Of a stretch of DNA of 64,000 bases, positions 34,583 through 45,913 are shown in pieces. The DNA comes from Thuidium tamariscinum. Its lineage: Eukaryota > Streptophyta > Bryopsida > Hypnales > Thuidiaceae. The stretch is from NCBI GenBank assembly GCA_947034885.2, contig OX344754.2, positions 2,294,001 to 2,358,000 of the forward strand, in the 5' to 3' direction. Each line of letters begins with the position of its first letter. Positions within the stretch are counted from its first letter, which is position 1. The notes beneath the pieces were generated by a model that ran no database searches, was not told the origin of the DNA, and saw only the letters and a list, made by a program, of their open reading frames with translations. A program made the position numbers and the translations under genes.

Positions 34583-36679
34583 TTGTTTTATTGAACATCT
34601 TCTAAAATTTGTTACAGAAATGATGAAAACATTATATACAACACAAGATTCTTATAGTCACTGTTGACCTCTTATTAATTAATTTTAGCAAATGTACACA
34701 AGTAGCCCTTAATCGCTTCAACATTAAAAATAGTCTAGTTTTCAAAAATGTGAAGATGTGTAATTACTTAGAGAATTTTTGTGACAACTTTCAATGAATA
34801 CTTGTAAACTATAATCCATAGATAATTTTAATGTGGTTTGACTAACCATTGCATCAACCAATGCTTAATAATACATTCTCAAATACATCATTTAAAAATC
34901 TTATCAATATTAATTATGAATTGAATACTAATAATCATTACAATAACTTTTTATAGTAGAATTCAAATCTGAAGTTCTTGATGGATTAGTATGAATTTCA
35001 TCTTTAATATATTGTTATAGAAGTCATTCTTTCAAGTGACAAAAATTAAACCTAAAAGTCATTACACAAAGTGAAATATTTTTAATGAATGGAAGATCTT
35101 CATAAAATCCTTTCACAACAAAAGCTAGTCATTCATAGGGCCATGTCCTTTAAGCTTTTGGAAATTCACGAACTCTGTCTTAAATTAGTGTAACGTAAAA
35201 CTTCTTCACACTTTCAAGCCACATAGATAGGAAATATAAACACTGTCAGCTATTTTTTTGAGTGTGCTCTCTGTGCACAAGGATTTTTCTAATTTGAACT
35301 TATCATCACATATATTTTGACGATGAACATTATGTAAAACAATGAAAACAAAGTTCAATAATTCACTGGAAAAGATGTTTCCATTTGAGCACTTAAGATT
35401 TTCATATGTTCATACTAAGCTATACCTTTAATGTAATCCTATTTATAGGATGAATTCATAAAGGAATTGAAGAAGGATTCTATGAAAGACTTCATTGTGG
35501 GGTTGCAACTTTTCTTTGATGACATTTGACATTACAAGCTATGGTACAAAACTTGTCTAGAGCCAATTTACCTGTCGAAGCCAACGATACACAATGAATT
35601 CAATTCGTTTGTACATAATGCAATTCTCTAGCACAATTTGTGCTCTATGAAAATGTCATTTGCACAAAAAAACCCAGCAAAAGCATGCACTAACATTGTC
35701 TTCTACAAATGCTCTACTTTAATCCTAGAATGGCATTGAGGACAGAATGTGTCCTCAAGTATTTGTAGAAACTAAATAAAACCTGTCCGAGTTATTATTT
35801 TTAGAAGTTTATATTCTTGGAAGATTCCTTTTCAAGTGTGATTTTTTACATCAGAAATCCAATTTTGAAAGTGAATGATCATGGTTTTTTAATTCAAGAT
35901 TTTGTGCACAGGTGTCCATTGCAATCTTGACTTTCTGTAGTGTTGAGGGCACTTCAAAATGAGTCTTAAATATACTACATATTGGAGAAAAAATCACATT
36001 CAAAATTCATTTCTGAAAATTGTAGAGATGATTTTGAGGTCATAAATTGATTGGGATTTTGCATGTTTGGTCGTTTAACCTCGTATTTTTTTGGTGAACA
36101 AATTTTTAGATCTGACATGTCAAAAAAAGATTGAAATACTTTAAATCATTTTTATAGTTTTCACACCTCTATGATCAAACATTAAAATCTTTCAATCTAT
36201 AATTGATATTGTTGTATTTTCTTTTCCTATGTAATGTCTAACATGTCTACTTTGAATTTTTACGGTTACAATTCAAAAAAATTAGAACAACTTATCAAAA
36301 TGTTGGCATTTTATTCAATGTGCATAAAATTCCTTAAAACTAAAGAAAACTCAAGGTCATTTTGGGGTTAAGAGCATATGTGACTACTTCACACAAACCT
36401 CTACAATCTCCACCATGAATACCATAGGACATGTTTGTCTTATATAAGACATTTTCTTTTAAGCACATGAAGCACACAGAAGTTCAAACATAATTCTTCC
36501 AAAAATCCACTAAGCTTTTCCATAGAAGAAGCTCACTTCAAATGGACATGCATTCAATCTCAAGTTCTTGGAAGACAGCAAAGTCCTCACATATTCTTCA
36601 CTATACAATTGTAGTAGAGAGTTACTCGGGAAACAAAACCCAAGGAATTCCCTAGTGGTGGTTCTTTCGTTTGGGAAAA
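34582..36679. other. AT-rich intergenic DNA, nothing assigned
   Basis: No coding signal and no repeat ends recognised. Confidence 0.45.
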
Positions 36680-38650
36680 GTCAAATAGTCTATTGTTTTG
36701 TATCTAAAGTCACTTTTATGTAGGATTATCACTCATTTATGAAAATTAAAAATTAAAATTAATTTTTTTTTCTAAAGGTATTTCATGTCTTAAACTATCT
36801 TAATTTCTGTCCAATTCCCATGGAAACTAACCCTTGACTTATTGTCCTAGTCTTAAACTAGAATTCTAATGTCAAATAGTCAAGGCCGGTGTGTCAAATA
36901 GTCTTGGTTCCTATTCTATCGACTTAATCAAACCCACACTTTATTTATATATATATATTGGTGTGAAAATACACTTGTGAAAATATACCTTTGTAACTCC
37001 TTAATTATTTCCTTAATTTGTATGTGTCAAATAGTCTAGTAATTAACTTTACTAGCCTAATTTCTTTAATTGCAAAATTCAACTACTGTTTTCATCAATT
37101 TGGCCAATTCCACAATTGTTAGTATTGATTTATTTACTTGATTAATTATATGTTTGGTCAAATAATCTGAGTAGCTTGTCTTCAAAGTTTTAGTAACAAG
37201 TCCATTGGTCCAAAACCCACATGTTAGCTATTACAATTGCATAACCAATCAATAAGTTGAATAGTTTTCTATCCCACTAACTAATTCTAACTACTTTGAT
37301 CTCAATATCAATTGTCAATTTGTCCAGATTTGCATACACATTAGTTTCCATCAACTTGTATAAAATTCTATCAACTACCACAAAAGATTTTGCTCCCTTA
37401 CTTCCCTGCAACAACCAACTTGTCACTCAAAGTTAATTTAAATTTGTCAATATCATTTCAAACACAAGGCAATTTGACTGTATTGAAACTTTATAATTAA
37501 ACCATTCAGTTCATGATCCTATTGATACATACACATTAATTTGGTTTAGTAACTTTGATCATCTTATTATAGACTAATTGACTAGTTTAACATAATTGGC
37601 AAAGTTGTCATATTCAACACTCTCTTTTAAAGTGTTTACAATTAACTTGACTACAACACCACCCAGTAAACCACTCAATTAATTAGACAATTAGTTGTAA
37701 CATACATATTTAGTTTCCTTCTGAACTTTTCAATCTCTCATTAATAATTATTAAAATAATTCTTATTCAGACAATTAGACCAAATCAATTCTCAAAGCAT
37801 GCAACATCTCATATATATATATATATATCGATTTCAAATAAGCATCATCTGTAAAGCTTTTAGTCAATTTTGTATTTTATCAACAAGTCAACAGACTAAT
37901 TGACTTCACAAAATAAACATTCTTGGTATACTTATAATTTTAATGAGTCTATCTTACTACTTAGCATTGTCAATTTGACTCCAAACTTCTAAGTGTTCAG
38001 AATTGGCTTAATCCAATATGACTATTAGACTGTTAACATAAAAGAATAATATCACCATTCACTGGCTTGACAAATTTAATGCAACTTAAGTTTTCTCCTT
38101 CCAACAGGCCTCTCATAGTCTATTAGACATCAAGAAATCACTTATTGATTCGACTTTGGTTACCATAGACCATTAGTCATGACTTCATTCTAAACTTTAT
38201 ATTTGCTAATTTATCAAACAAGGTAAGTCAATCTCTGGCTTAACCAAATTTCCCTTCTCATACTATTTGACTTAAAATACCAATCACTAGTTATTACATA
38301 AATAGAATTAACTTCATTTTATAAAGAACAACATTATTCTTTGCTTTCTTAGTACTTCGTCAATTAGTCAAGTTCAAGAAACTAATTACCCCACACTGAG
38401 AATGGGTAAGGAAAACTTATAAGCTAATTGTCTAGTCGGTCTGCACTCCCGCAGCTTTACTCCTCGGCTCTTGCTCCCTGGCTTGAACTTCATTTGAGCT
38501 CCAAATATAAGCAATTTGACAACTAACAAATATCAAAATCAATCCCTGGTTTTGTTTAAAGAAATATATCAATCTCTTTTTATTCCACAGAGCTCTTCAC
38601 AGCTTAGACTAATAGCCAACAAATCCAAGACAGAACCTCACCAATAAAAT
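36680..38650. repeat. Region with a recurring GTCAAATAGTC / AATTGACTA word
   Basis: GTCAAATAGTC or a near variant occurs at least five times between about 36685 and 37165, and related words (TTGACTA, CAATTAGTCAA, GACAATTAG) recur through 38650. No fixed period could be established by eye. This may be an ancient eroded array or biased composition. Confidence 0.4.
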
Positions 38651-39327
38651 CTTTGGCTAACAAACTTCCACAACTACCACTGAATTAAGGTTGCGGGAAT
38701 ACATACATGGGAAGGAATTAGCATTAAAAACCAATTTTTTTAGAATATTACTATTGAAATTGGTTCTTTATTCTTCATCTTTGACCCTTAGTATTAAAAA
38801 ACTATTTCTTAAAAAATCCTATTATTGAAGTTGTTCTTGCTCAGGAATGTTCTTTATCTTTTGGTAGTTAGTTATTAATTAGATTCTTAGGAAGTTTGGA
38901 TTTTGTTAGCTTTGTTTTATTAGGCCTAATAAGCCAAAAAGAAAAAGACATAATTGACAACCAATTTCTTTAAGAATTAAGGGAATTTAAAAATTAATTA
39001 GATTTGAAAGAATTTGGTTAGATTTTTAGATTCTTCATTAATTAATTGACATTTGAAATTAGGATAGAAACTTTAAAGGAAAAAAAAACAATAATAAAAA
39101 TTAACAAATAAGTTAGAATTTCCAATTGAGTTTTAATAGAGATTTATTTGTTAGGAATTTAATTGCTTAAATTGCTTAAATTAATTTGTGGTATTTTTTA
39201 ATTATCGGAAAATTAGGAATTAATAAGAAATATGCAATTAATTTAGATCTCTATAACCATTGCTATTTTTTGAATTAGGATAGATTTCTATTTTATCAAT
39301 AAACATGAGAAATTATTATAGATTAGA
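38651..39327. other. AT-rich intergenic DNA, nothing assigned
   Basis: Very A- and T-rich with TTAATTAA-like words; no gene recognised. Confidence 0.4.
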
Positions 39328-39329
39328 TG

Positions 39330-39422
39330 GACGGCCACGATGAGTTCAATGGCGAGATTGCTAGTGATTACATTCACATGATGATGTTCAATGACAGGAC
39401 GATGGAGATTTATACCAAGGAG
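39330..39422 (+). CDS. Exon-like frame of about 31 codons, unknown
   Basis: An ATG-started frame (MDGHDEFNGEIASDYIHMMM, then FNDRTMEIYTKE) with G+C far above its flanks, ending at a possible donor (GAG|GTAAAT). It could be an isolated exon or gene fragment. No partner exon was recognised nearby, and the family is unknown. Confidence 0.25.
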
Positions 39423-39594
39423 GTAAATCGATCCCATTTGATTTTTATTCTCATTGTTTTGTTGTTAAGTTTTCTTTTACCAAATGCTTGAACTCTTACA
39501 TTATAAATTAAGATAGATTAGAGTAGAATAGTTAATATTTTAGACTAGAATTAGATTAAAAAATTTAACAAAAAATCCTTTTAGTGAAATTGGT

Positions 39595-39765
39595 GATTTT
39601 TTAGAGTCAAAAGACCTAATTAAAAGAGTTCATTGCTTGGAAGGCACTCTTTGAACACCCATTTAGGAGAAGATACTTGATTGGACACATGACCCGTGTG
39701 TTAAATTTTAATCTCAAAGGTGGAGTTAGAATCACTCATGTGGAGGCTTGAGGTTGTTTGTCACA
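39595..39765 (+). mobile_element. Fragment resembling the right end of the LTR at 25453-29217
   Basis: TTCATTGCTTGGAAGGCAC followed by GAACACCCAT..AGGAGAAGATACTTGATT parallels the sequence at 29159-29215, and AAAGGTGGAGTTAGAAT beyond it parallels AGGGTGGGGATAAAA past the primer site at 29219. A diverged fossil fragment; boundaries are unclear. Confidence 0.45.
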
Positions 39766-39768
39766 TTA

Positions 39769-40011
39769 GGGGATTTTTGAAGCCATTGAAAGACTGTGGG
39801 AATGCAGTTTCTACTGCGTGAATAAAAATCCTACATGGTAGAGAGAGTGCCACATCATTAATTTGTTTTGTTTTTCATATTTCAGGACCCCCAATTTTTT
39901 ATTTATTTATTTATTTATTGGATAAATGATGGCCTGAGAGCGGCCAACAGTTACGAGAACAGTTTGGGGGAAGAGCCCCAAAACGGCCCTTTGGAGGCCT
40001 CAAATCCCCTC
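39769..40011. mobile_element. Family D MITE, copy 2 (TA-flanked)
   Basis: Starts GGGGATTTTTGAAGCC after TA (39767-39768) and ends GGCCTCAAATCCCCTC before TA. It shares GACTGTGGGAA and CCCCAAAACGGCC.TTTGGAGG with the other D copies. Shorter than the other two (243 bp). Confidence 0.65.
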
Positions 40012-40013
40012 TA

Positions 40014-40473
40014 ATGATTCTTGTCTTTCTTGGTTGAATTCATTTTATTGATTTTTACAAAATGTAATTGGTTTATGATGATTTTCAAATGATTGATTTC
40101 ATCATTATTGAATTGAATCATAAATTTTTTGAAGATTGAGGTGCTAACTTAACTTGTATTTGAAATGTGTGTAGGTGTTTCAGTGTTTCTAGCAAATGCT
40201 CTGAAGGAGATGGAATCACAAACTTCATTTTTTGTAGTTGTAGGTTGGTAGGGAATTTTTTTTAAAAATTGCTTTGATTTATCTAAGAGAGCATGCATCT
40301 TTTATTGTAACATCCTTTCTTAGAAATTGTTTTGATAGGTTTAGAATATAAAGTTGGAATGATTGGGAAGATGTAGTTTGCCCTATCTAAGCATTTCATA
40401 TGTTTAATTTATTATGATTGATTTGATGCCATTTGTACTTTGCTGATGAAACCCTTTGTTTTTGCCCAGCATG
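40014..40473. other. Intergenic DNA, nothing assigned
   Basis: No gene or repeat boundary recognised. Confidence 0.4.
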
Positions 40474-40475
40474 TA

Positions 40476-40747
40476 AGGTAGGTACACCCCAAAGCGCCAG
40501 TTTCTCTACTGTGCCTAGTTCCTGTTATTATGTTGTTCAAATTTTTTTACAGTCTTGTTGGTGAGTGAAAGCATGTTCCAACGCACCAAAGAACAATGGA
40601 TTTGGATACCGTATGCAAAAGTTATTAACAGTCAAAGTGTGTTTCTGAAAGCGCCATCTACAGTCTGGGTACATGACTGATTTTGAAAATCTATGCACAT
40701 TGTACAGAGCGCTTTAAGGTCAGGTGCCATTTTGGGTGTACCTACCT
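40476..40747. mobile_element. Family I MITE, 272 bp (TA-flanked)
   Basis: Starts AGGTAGGTACACCCC and ends, reverse-complemented, AGGTAGGTACACCC; TA flanks both sides. The interior carries AAAGCGCCA near both ends and GCAAAAGTTATTAACAG near 40614. Probably a Tc1/mariner-type MITE. One copy seen in the window. Confidence 0.75.
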
Positions 40748-41010
40748 TAAGCTGTATGGCAGCTGAAGAGATTCTTACTGATTGTATTGAGGAAATAATT
40801 ATTAGAATTAATCATTTGTATATTTAATTTTAGTAAAAATGTGTCAAAGTATGAATAATTTGCTCCATAATTCTTGCAGGTTCAACTTTTCACTGTAGTA
40901 AAAAGAATATGGAATGGTAATTGTTAAAAATGACATTACCATTGGAATAAAATATAAAGGACTAAAGGAGTAATATTGATACAATAAAATAACTTGAGAA
41001 CTTACAATTT

Positions 41011-41171
41011 GTTGTTTCCATGAACTAAACAAACGTTGCAAAAATGCATGTTCCAAAACGTTGTTACACCTGAGCAACATTTTTGGCCAAGCTTGAAACA
41101 ATGTTTGAATGGCCCTTCTACCATACTTCTCTAGTGTATTAAGCAACATTCTAGATGTTGCAAAGGGTACT
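41011..41171 (-). CDS. Exon-like frame ending at a splice donor, unknown
   Basis: On the minus strand, after a possible acceptor (CCTAATTAG|), about 53 codons read VPFATSRMLLNTLEKYGRRA, IQTLFQAWPKMLLRCNNVLE, HAFLQRLFSSWKQQI, then a good donor (ATT|GTAAGT). The composition is that of a folded helical domain, with Trp and Leu well spaced. The frame extends a little upstream to a Met at 41191. I do not recognise the family; no neighbouring exon was found, so it may be a gene fragment. Confidence 0.35.
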
Positions 41172-41239
41172 CTAATTAGGATCAAGTTCAAGCAAAGTTA
41201 GAATCACTATGGACAGTATTATAGTGGGTGTACAAAGGT

Positions 41240-41530
41240 GTCACAATGGTGTTGGGTTCTCAAATTAGCGGCCAACAAGTAGTGTCGGACTGGTTCCTCA
41301 TTCTGTAAAACAAGATCATACCTTTATTATGTATGTTGGTTACATAATATTTCTTTGTAGAGAGTTGAAGAAGTCTTTCTCGGGTGAATATACAATGACA
41401 AGTAGTAGTAGGCTGCAGACACCTTGTGTACATCAATTTAGCACACTAGCTAATAGTTTGCTTGTTGGTATGGGCACAAGTGAGGACTACCACCTCCTGA
41501 GGATTTTTTCAAAAATTCCACACAATCTTT
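41240..41530. repeat. Family C dispersed repeat, copy 2
   Basis: Diverged relative of 11565-11860 (GCGGCCAACA, GTAGGCTGCAGACACCTTGT, GTGAGGACTACCACCTCC). The 70-codon frame inside it has no counterpart in copy 1. Confidence 0.6.
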
Positions 41531-42189
41531 TTGGTGTATGAAGGACAGAGAGAATGTTGGAAAAACACTATGTTTTCTCTTTCTATCTTGTTTCTCTTCT
41601 TATGTTTGGAATATGTTTGGAATATGGGCATGTTACTGCAAATCGGTGAACTAAAAACTTGCCAGTACGTACCTTGAGGGTTTCTGATATACTGCTATAG
41701 AGACTCAAGTTACAGTACAGATAAGGAATAAAAGTAACGGAAGTTGAGTTGATATGTTACTGAGTAAGATCCCAATACTCAGGTGTAACTTATATGGAGA
41801 CTTCTAGTTGTTACGATATACTACCAAGTTCAGATCAGCCCTAGAAACGGAATCACATGTTTGAGCAGGTTGACCGATTAGATGGATCGATCAGACCAAT
41901 CGATCAGGTCGTTTGATCAGTGACATGAGTTTCTGAATTTGAGTCCGGGGAGTATGAGGTCGGTTTGGATTATTGGATCGGACTTCTGAATCATATTTGT
42001 TTGGACTGACGATCAAATGACTCAAACTGATATTTTATTTGAGTATTGCAAAAAGCTAAATGCAATAGGCTGATGCTACAAAATAGCCTTGTTGATCTGA
42101 ATGAGATTTGAGTGCAAAATCAGAACTCATCCTAGTACTACAGGTAGTTTGATTCTCGATAGCAAAACAAAATCTACCCTGATTCTATT
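41531..42189. other. Intergenic DNA, nothing assigned
   Basis: A short run of GATC-containing words (GATCGATCAG, GATTAGATGGATCGATC) lies near 41875-41925. No gene recognised. Confidence 0.4.
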
Positions 42190-43325
42190 ATGGGAAGTAC
42201 CAAAAAGTCATTTTTTTTTTCCAACTCCATCGCCCTAGAAAATTCCTTGTTGGGTTCTGGATTTTGGACCTCAAAAAAAAATTTCAAAGTTTCAAATTTT
42301 TTTTGGAAGATATTGAGAGGCCCTTTAGAGATAGTACGGCTTGAAATTTTAAAATATGTTAACTACACTTCCACGGTCATAGGTCCACGGTCATAGGTCC
42401 ACAATCATGGGGCTGAAATTTTACTATAAGGGTGATTGCAAGAAACACTTGTCCTATTTTGTGTCACACGTCGCATTCTGATTTGTTTTTTGGCCATAAC
42501 TTTTGTGTTTTAGCTCCAATTGACTCAAGATTTGGAGGGAAGGTGCTCATAACTATCATAAACCTTCCATAATTTTTTCATAATTTTCAAAAATAGTTTA
42601 CTATCCATAAATAGACCCCAATTGGATGTCACACTTGGTAGTTTAGGGGTTTTCTATACCTGAGCTATACCTTTTTTTAATGATTTTAACATGAAATTTG
42701 GATGAGATGGTCTTCTAAAAGACTTCTAGCTTTCTAGCGAAGGATTTTTAAAAAAAGTTAATTTTGTGAGGTGTGGAAGTCTACAAAGTGAGCTCCCTTC
42801 TGCTTGTATTTTGAAACATATAAAATATTATTTTGGTGGTTTTTTTGGTGAATGACCATCTCTATAAAGTTGTCGCAAATGGCCACTTTTTATTTTTTGA
42901 AAATATCTATTTTTACTATTTTTCCCTAATTAAAACATGAAGATATGTATTTTCTGGAGGTTTGGCACTTTTCAAGTTCTCCTACTTAGAGAATTTTTCT
43001 ATCCATTTCCTTCGGTCAAAACCTTCATCTTAAAGGTATATTAACTATTTATATTTTTCAAATTTTTTAAAAATTAATTTTCTAATTTTAAAGTACTCCC
43101 GAAAAAATCAGCCAAACGCAACAAATAGGATAGGTGTTTCTTGCAATCACCCATAAGCAGATTTTTTTTAAATGACTTCACTTTTTTTTCTTTTGACCTA
43201 AAAAATTTTAACTATAAATAAAAAATTTTGGTTAGTTCTTTAGGCTCACAAGACTTATGCTCATAGCTCTTAAGCTCATGCTTTTAGGCTCACAAACTAG
43301 CATCGTTGTATTTGTGGCTTGTATT
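42190..43325 (-). mobile_element. Family B repeat, copy 4, split by family A copy 3
   Basis: 42190-42429 and 43153-43325 together match 13060-13535 block for block. The split falls exactly at the family A insertion. The copy also carries a local duplication of CACGGTCATAGGTC at 42373-42400. Confidence 0.85.
42430..43152 (+). mobile_element. Family A non-autonomous DNA transposon, copy 3
   Basis: Begins GGGTGATTGCAAGAAACAC and ends, reverse-complemented, with the same 19 bases. ATAA flanks both sides (42426-42429 and 43153-43156). Length 723 bp. The host repeat's other copy (13371-13385) shows the site without insertion, which confirms both the boundaries and the 4-bp duplication. No transposase is encoded. 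Confidence 0.92.
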
Positions 43326-43586
43326 TTAAACCATCTCATTGAGATTCTTGCCTAGTATATACATCTTCTATTCCTAAGAGCCTATAAGATAGACTTACTA
43401 TTAATAATTATAAATTTCATAGATTTTTCATATGGTGTCTAAAATATGCAATATGTGTTCTAAAAAAATAAATCTCTTTTGACTACAAATAAGACCTCTA
43501 TAAAACATATTTTAGTTTATGCAAATATAAACCATATTTGGCATGAAAGTACAAAATACTTCTACTATTTTGGTGTTGCATATTGC
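43326..43586. other. Intergenic DNA, nothing assigned
   Basis: Short spacer between two mobile elements. Confidence 0.4.
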
Positions 43587-43590
43587 ACAT

Positions 43591-43901
43591 ATGGTGAATT
43601 TTGTTAAAATGGCGATATTCCATTAGTTTGACATTTTTGATAGTTCAGACCGCGCAGTCTGAAATCTAAAATGTTTATAGATTTTTGAAATCTACATGTG
43701 TTGTAGATGTTTGAAATCTACACTTGTCCAAGATGTTTTTGACCATGCGGTCTAAAATCTAAACTTGTCATAGATTTTGAAAATCTACATATGTCCTAGA
43801 TGTTTGAAATCTATACCATTCCTAGATGTCAGTTTTCAGTTCAGACCGCGCAGTCTGAAAAATGGCATAAGGAATACCGCCATTTTAACGAAATTCGCCA
43901 T
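43591..43901. mobile_element. Family J MITE, 311 bp, with internal palindromes
   Basis: Terminal inverted repeats of about 31 bp (left start ATGGTGAATTTTGTTAAAAT, right start ATGGCGAATTTCGTTAAAAT), flanked by the 4-bp repeat ACAT (43587-43590 and 43902-43905). Inside each terminal repeat lies a near-palindrome TTCAGACCGCGCAGTCTGAA, and the centre holds several TAGATNNNTGAAATCTA units. No coding capacity. Confidence 0.85.
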
Positions 43902-44141
43902 ACATCCAACACAAAATTGAATGATTAGTTTTAGGGATTTTTTGCTATAATTGAAATTTATACTAGAGATGAATAATTAATACATTGTTTAAGTCAATAG
44001 ATATTTTTTGTATAGTTCTCATAAAATTAAATATTTATTTTCAATTTCTCTAATTTTTCACATTGTAGATCTTTGAAGTTTCTAATATTTTAATGAATCC
44101 AAAACAATGGTTTTCATTTGAAAATTTGAACTCCATACATA

Positions 44142-44438
44142 AGAAGATTTTTCAGGGCTTTGAGAGACCGTTTCAGCCCTGTTTCCTAGTTTGTGAACCT
44201 GTTAGATTAAATAATTTTTTTTTTAAAATTAAAAAAATATATTAAAAAAAAACAAAACATTATTAAAATATTATTAAAAAATATTTAAAAAATATTCGAA
44301 AAAATATTAAAATATTAATTAAATGTTATTATTTGATGTGGCAATCTCTTGGCTACGTCAGATTTCCTCTGGGGTAGCTTTCAGCGAGTTCCCACAGTCT
44401 GGGAACTCACAGTCTTTTATACAAGCTGAAAATCTTCT
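44142..44438. mobile_element. Family D MITE, copy 3 (TA-flanked)
   Basis: Starts AGAAGATTTTTCAGGGC and ends, reverse-complemented, AGAAGATTTTCAGC, each flanked by TA. It is the reverse orientation of copy 1: GAGACCGTTTCAG at the left and GAGTTCCCA..TGGGAACTC at the right. The middle is A/T runs. Confidence 0.75.
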
Positions 44439-44440
44439 TA

Positions 44441-45485
44441 TGTAACCAACCTTTTTTTTGTCTATGTCTTGATTTTTGGCTTTGCAATGTAGGCTAAAAC
44501 TTTGAGGGAAAGTAACAAAGAGGCTAAAATCTATCAAATTGTGCAAATTTTGCTCATAAATGTAACATTTGCTATATGTAACCATATACAAATTTATGTC
44601 ATTTGAACTCTAAAAAAAAAAAAATTCTTTGTACATCACATAGAAGACTTCTTTGTGCATACATTCTAAACATCCAAAATGCTTTTTACGAGTTTAGTTT
44701 TTGGTGAAATCTCATCTTCAACAAATTGTTATTTTTTTTAATAAATGCTTTGGCTATTTTTTGAACACTTCTATTGACTTATTTTTGGATATAATTTTAA
44801 GGGTATATTTCTCTTAGGCCTCAATTTTTAGAAGTATGTATTATCTGTAGACTTCTACTTATATGCTATTTTATTTTATTTCAAAAGCCAATAATAATGT
44901 GAGACTATTTCCAACAAAACCAACAACATATATTTTATATTTCATAGGTAGGAAAAATTGACCCCCTTTTATTTCTCTACATTAGGATACATGTAAAAAT
45001 ACCCCCTATTTTGTGCCATCTATATTTTATATTTCTTCACCTACCCTTGCTAATGTTGGGCCTTTAATTGCAAAGATGAATTTAGATTTGCAAATTTTAA
45101 CATAGGTAGCAAATAAGAAATTTTAGTATTTTTTGTAAGAGTAAAATCTAGCAATAAGGGTGCCAATTCTCTTTGGCCTTGCCTATTTCATGCTTTCCTG
45201 TATTCAAACAATTCTATATTAGGGGTAGTTACACCTTCTTCACTGTACTAAAATTCTCTAAAGAATGAGAAAAAAGAAGAACCAATAGGTAGCCAAAACT
45301 CACAAAGGAGATATGAACTCCTCTAGATGTGAGTAGACAATGGATATGGAAAACGGAGGGCACAAAATACTAAAAATCATGCAAAAGTATTGTAGTGTAC
45401 TAGATAGAACCAATTAGAAGAAGCAAGTTAGGCAACATAGGTGGTGAAGGAACCAACGAGAAGAAGATAGTGGCCCTATGAGTAG
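44441..45485. other. AT-rich intergenic DNA, nothing assigned
   Basis: No gene or repeat boundary recognised. Two C-rich words (GACCCCCTTTT near 44960, ATACCCCCTATTTTG near 45000) faintly resemble element ends, but no partner was found. Confidence 0.4.
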
Positions 45486-45578
45486 AATATACTCGTTTTG
45501 AAAATGCTTCTTCCCCTCCATTATTCCCCTCCAAATGAGAATAATGGAGGGGAAGAAGCATTCTCAAACAAGTATATT
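45486..45578. repeat. Hairpin with arms of about 40 bp and a 12-nt loop
   Basis: The left arm (45486-45526) and right arm (45539-45578) are nearly perfect reverse complements, including an exact 22-bp core beginning AATGCTTCTTCCCC, with a few changes toward the base. Transcribed, it would fold into a foldback the size of a plant pre-miRNA; it could equally be a tiny foldback element. Identity of the arms suggests recent origin or selection. Confidence 0.85.
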
Positions 45579-45904
45579 TTGCTCAAGACATGTGGACAAA
45601 GCAGAAGCCACTGCAAAATTGCCACGTCTCCATTCTTTGTAATAGATTTCAAAATTGAAGGTGTGACTATTCTTTTTGAATAGGGTTTTGGGGGGACCCA
45701 TATTAATTAATCGACATTTCATGCTATATAGTATCTACCTTTGTTGTACATCAATAGTTATTGAAGTCTCAAAGAGTTGCACATCATGTTTCTGCTTTCC
45801 CTAAATTTATCCCTGTAATATTTTGTTCCCCTTCGAACCCTTATTTAGTCTATCGGTAATGTTTTGCCTTGGATTTCACCTTTCTACATATGGAGAACAG
45901 CAAA
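45579..45904. other. Intergenic DNA, nothing assigned
   Basis: Spacer between the hairpin and the next mobile element. Confidence 0.4.
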
Positions 45905-45913
45905 TAAGTTTGG

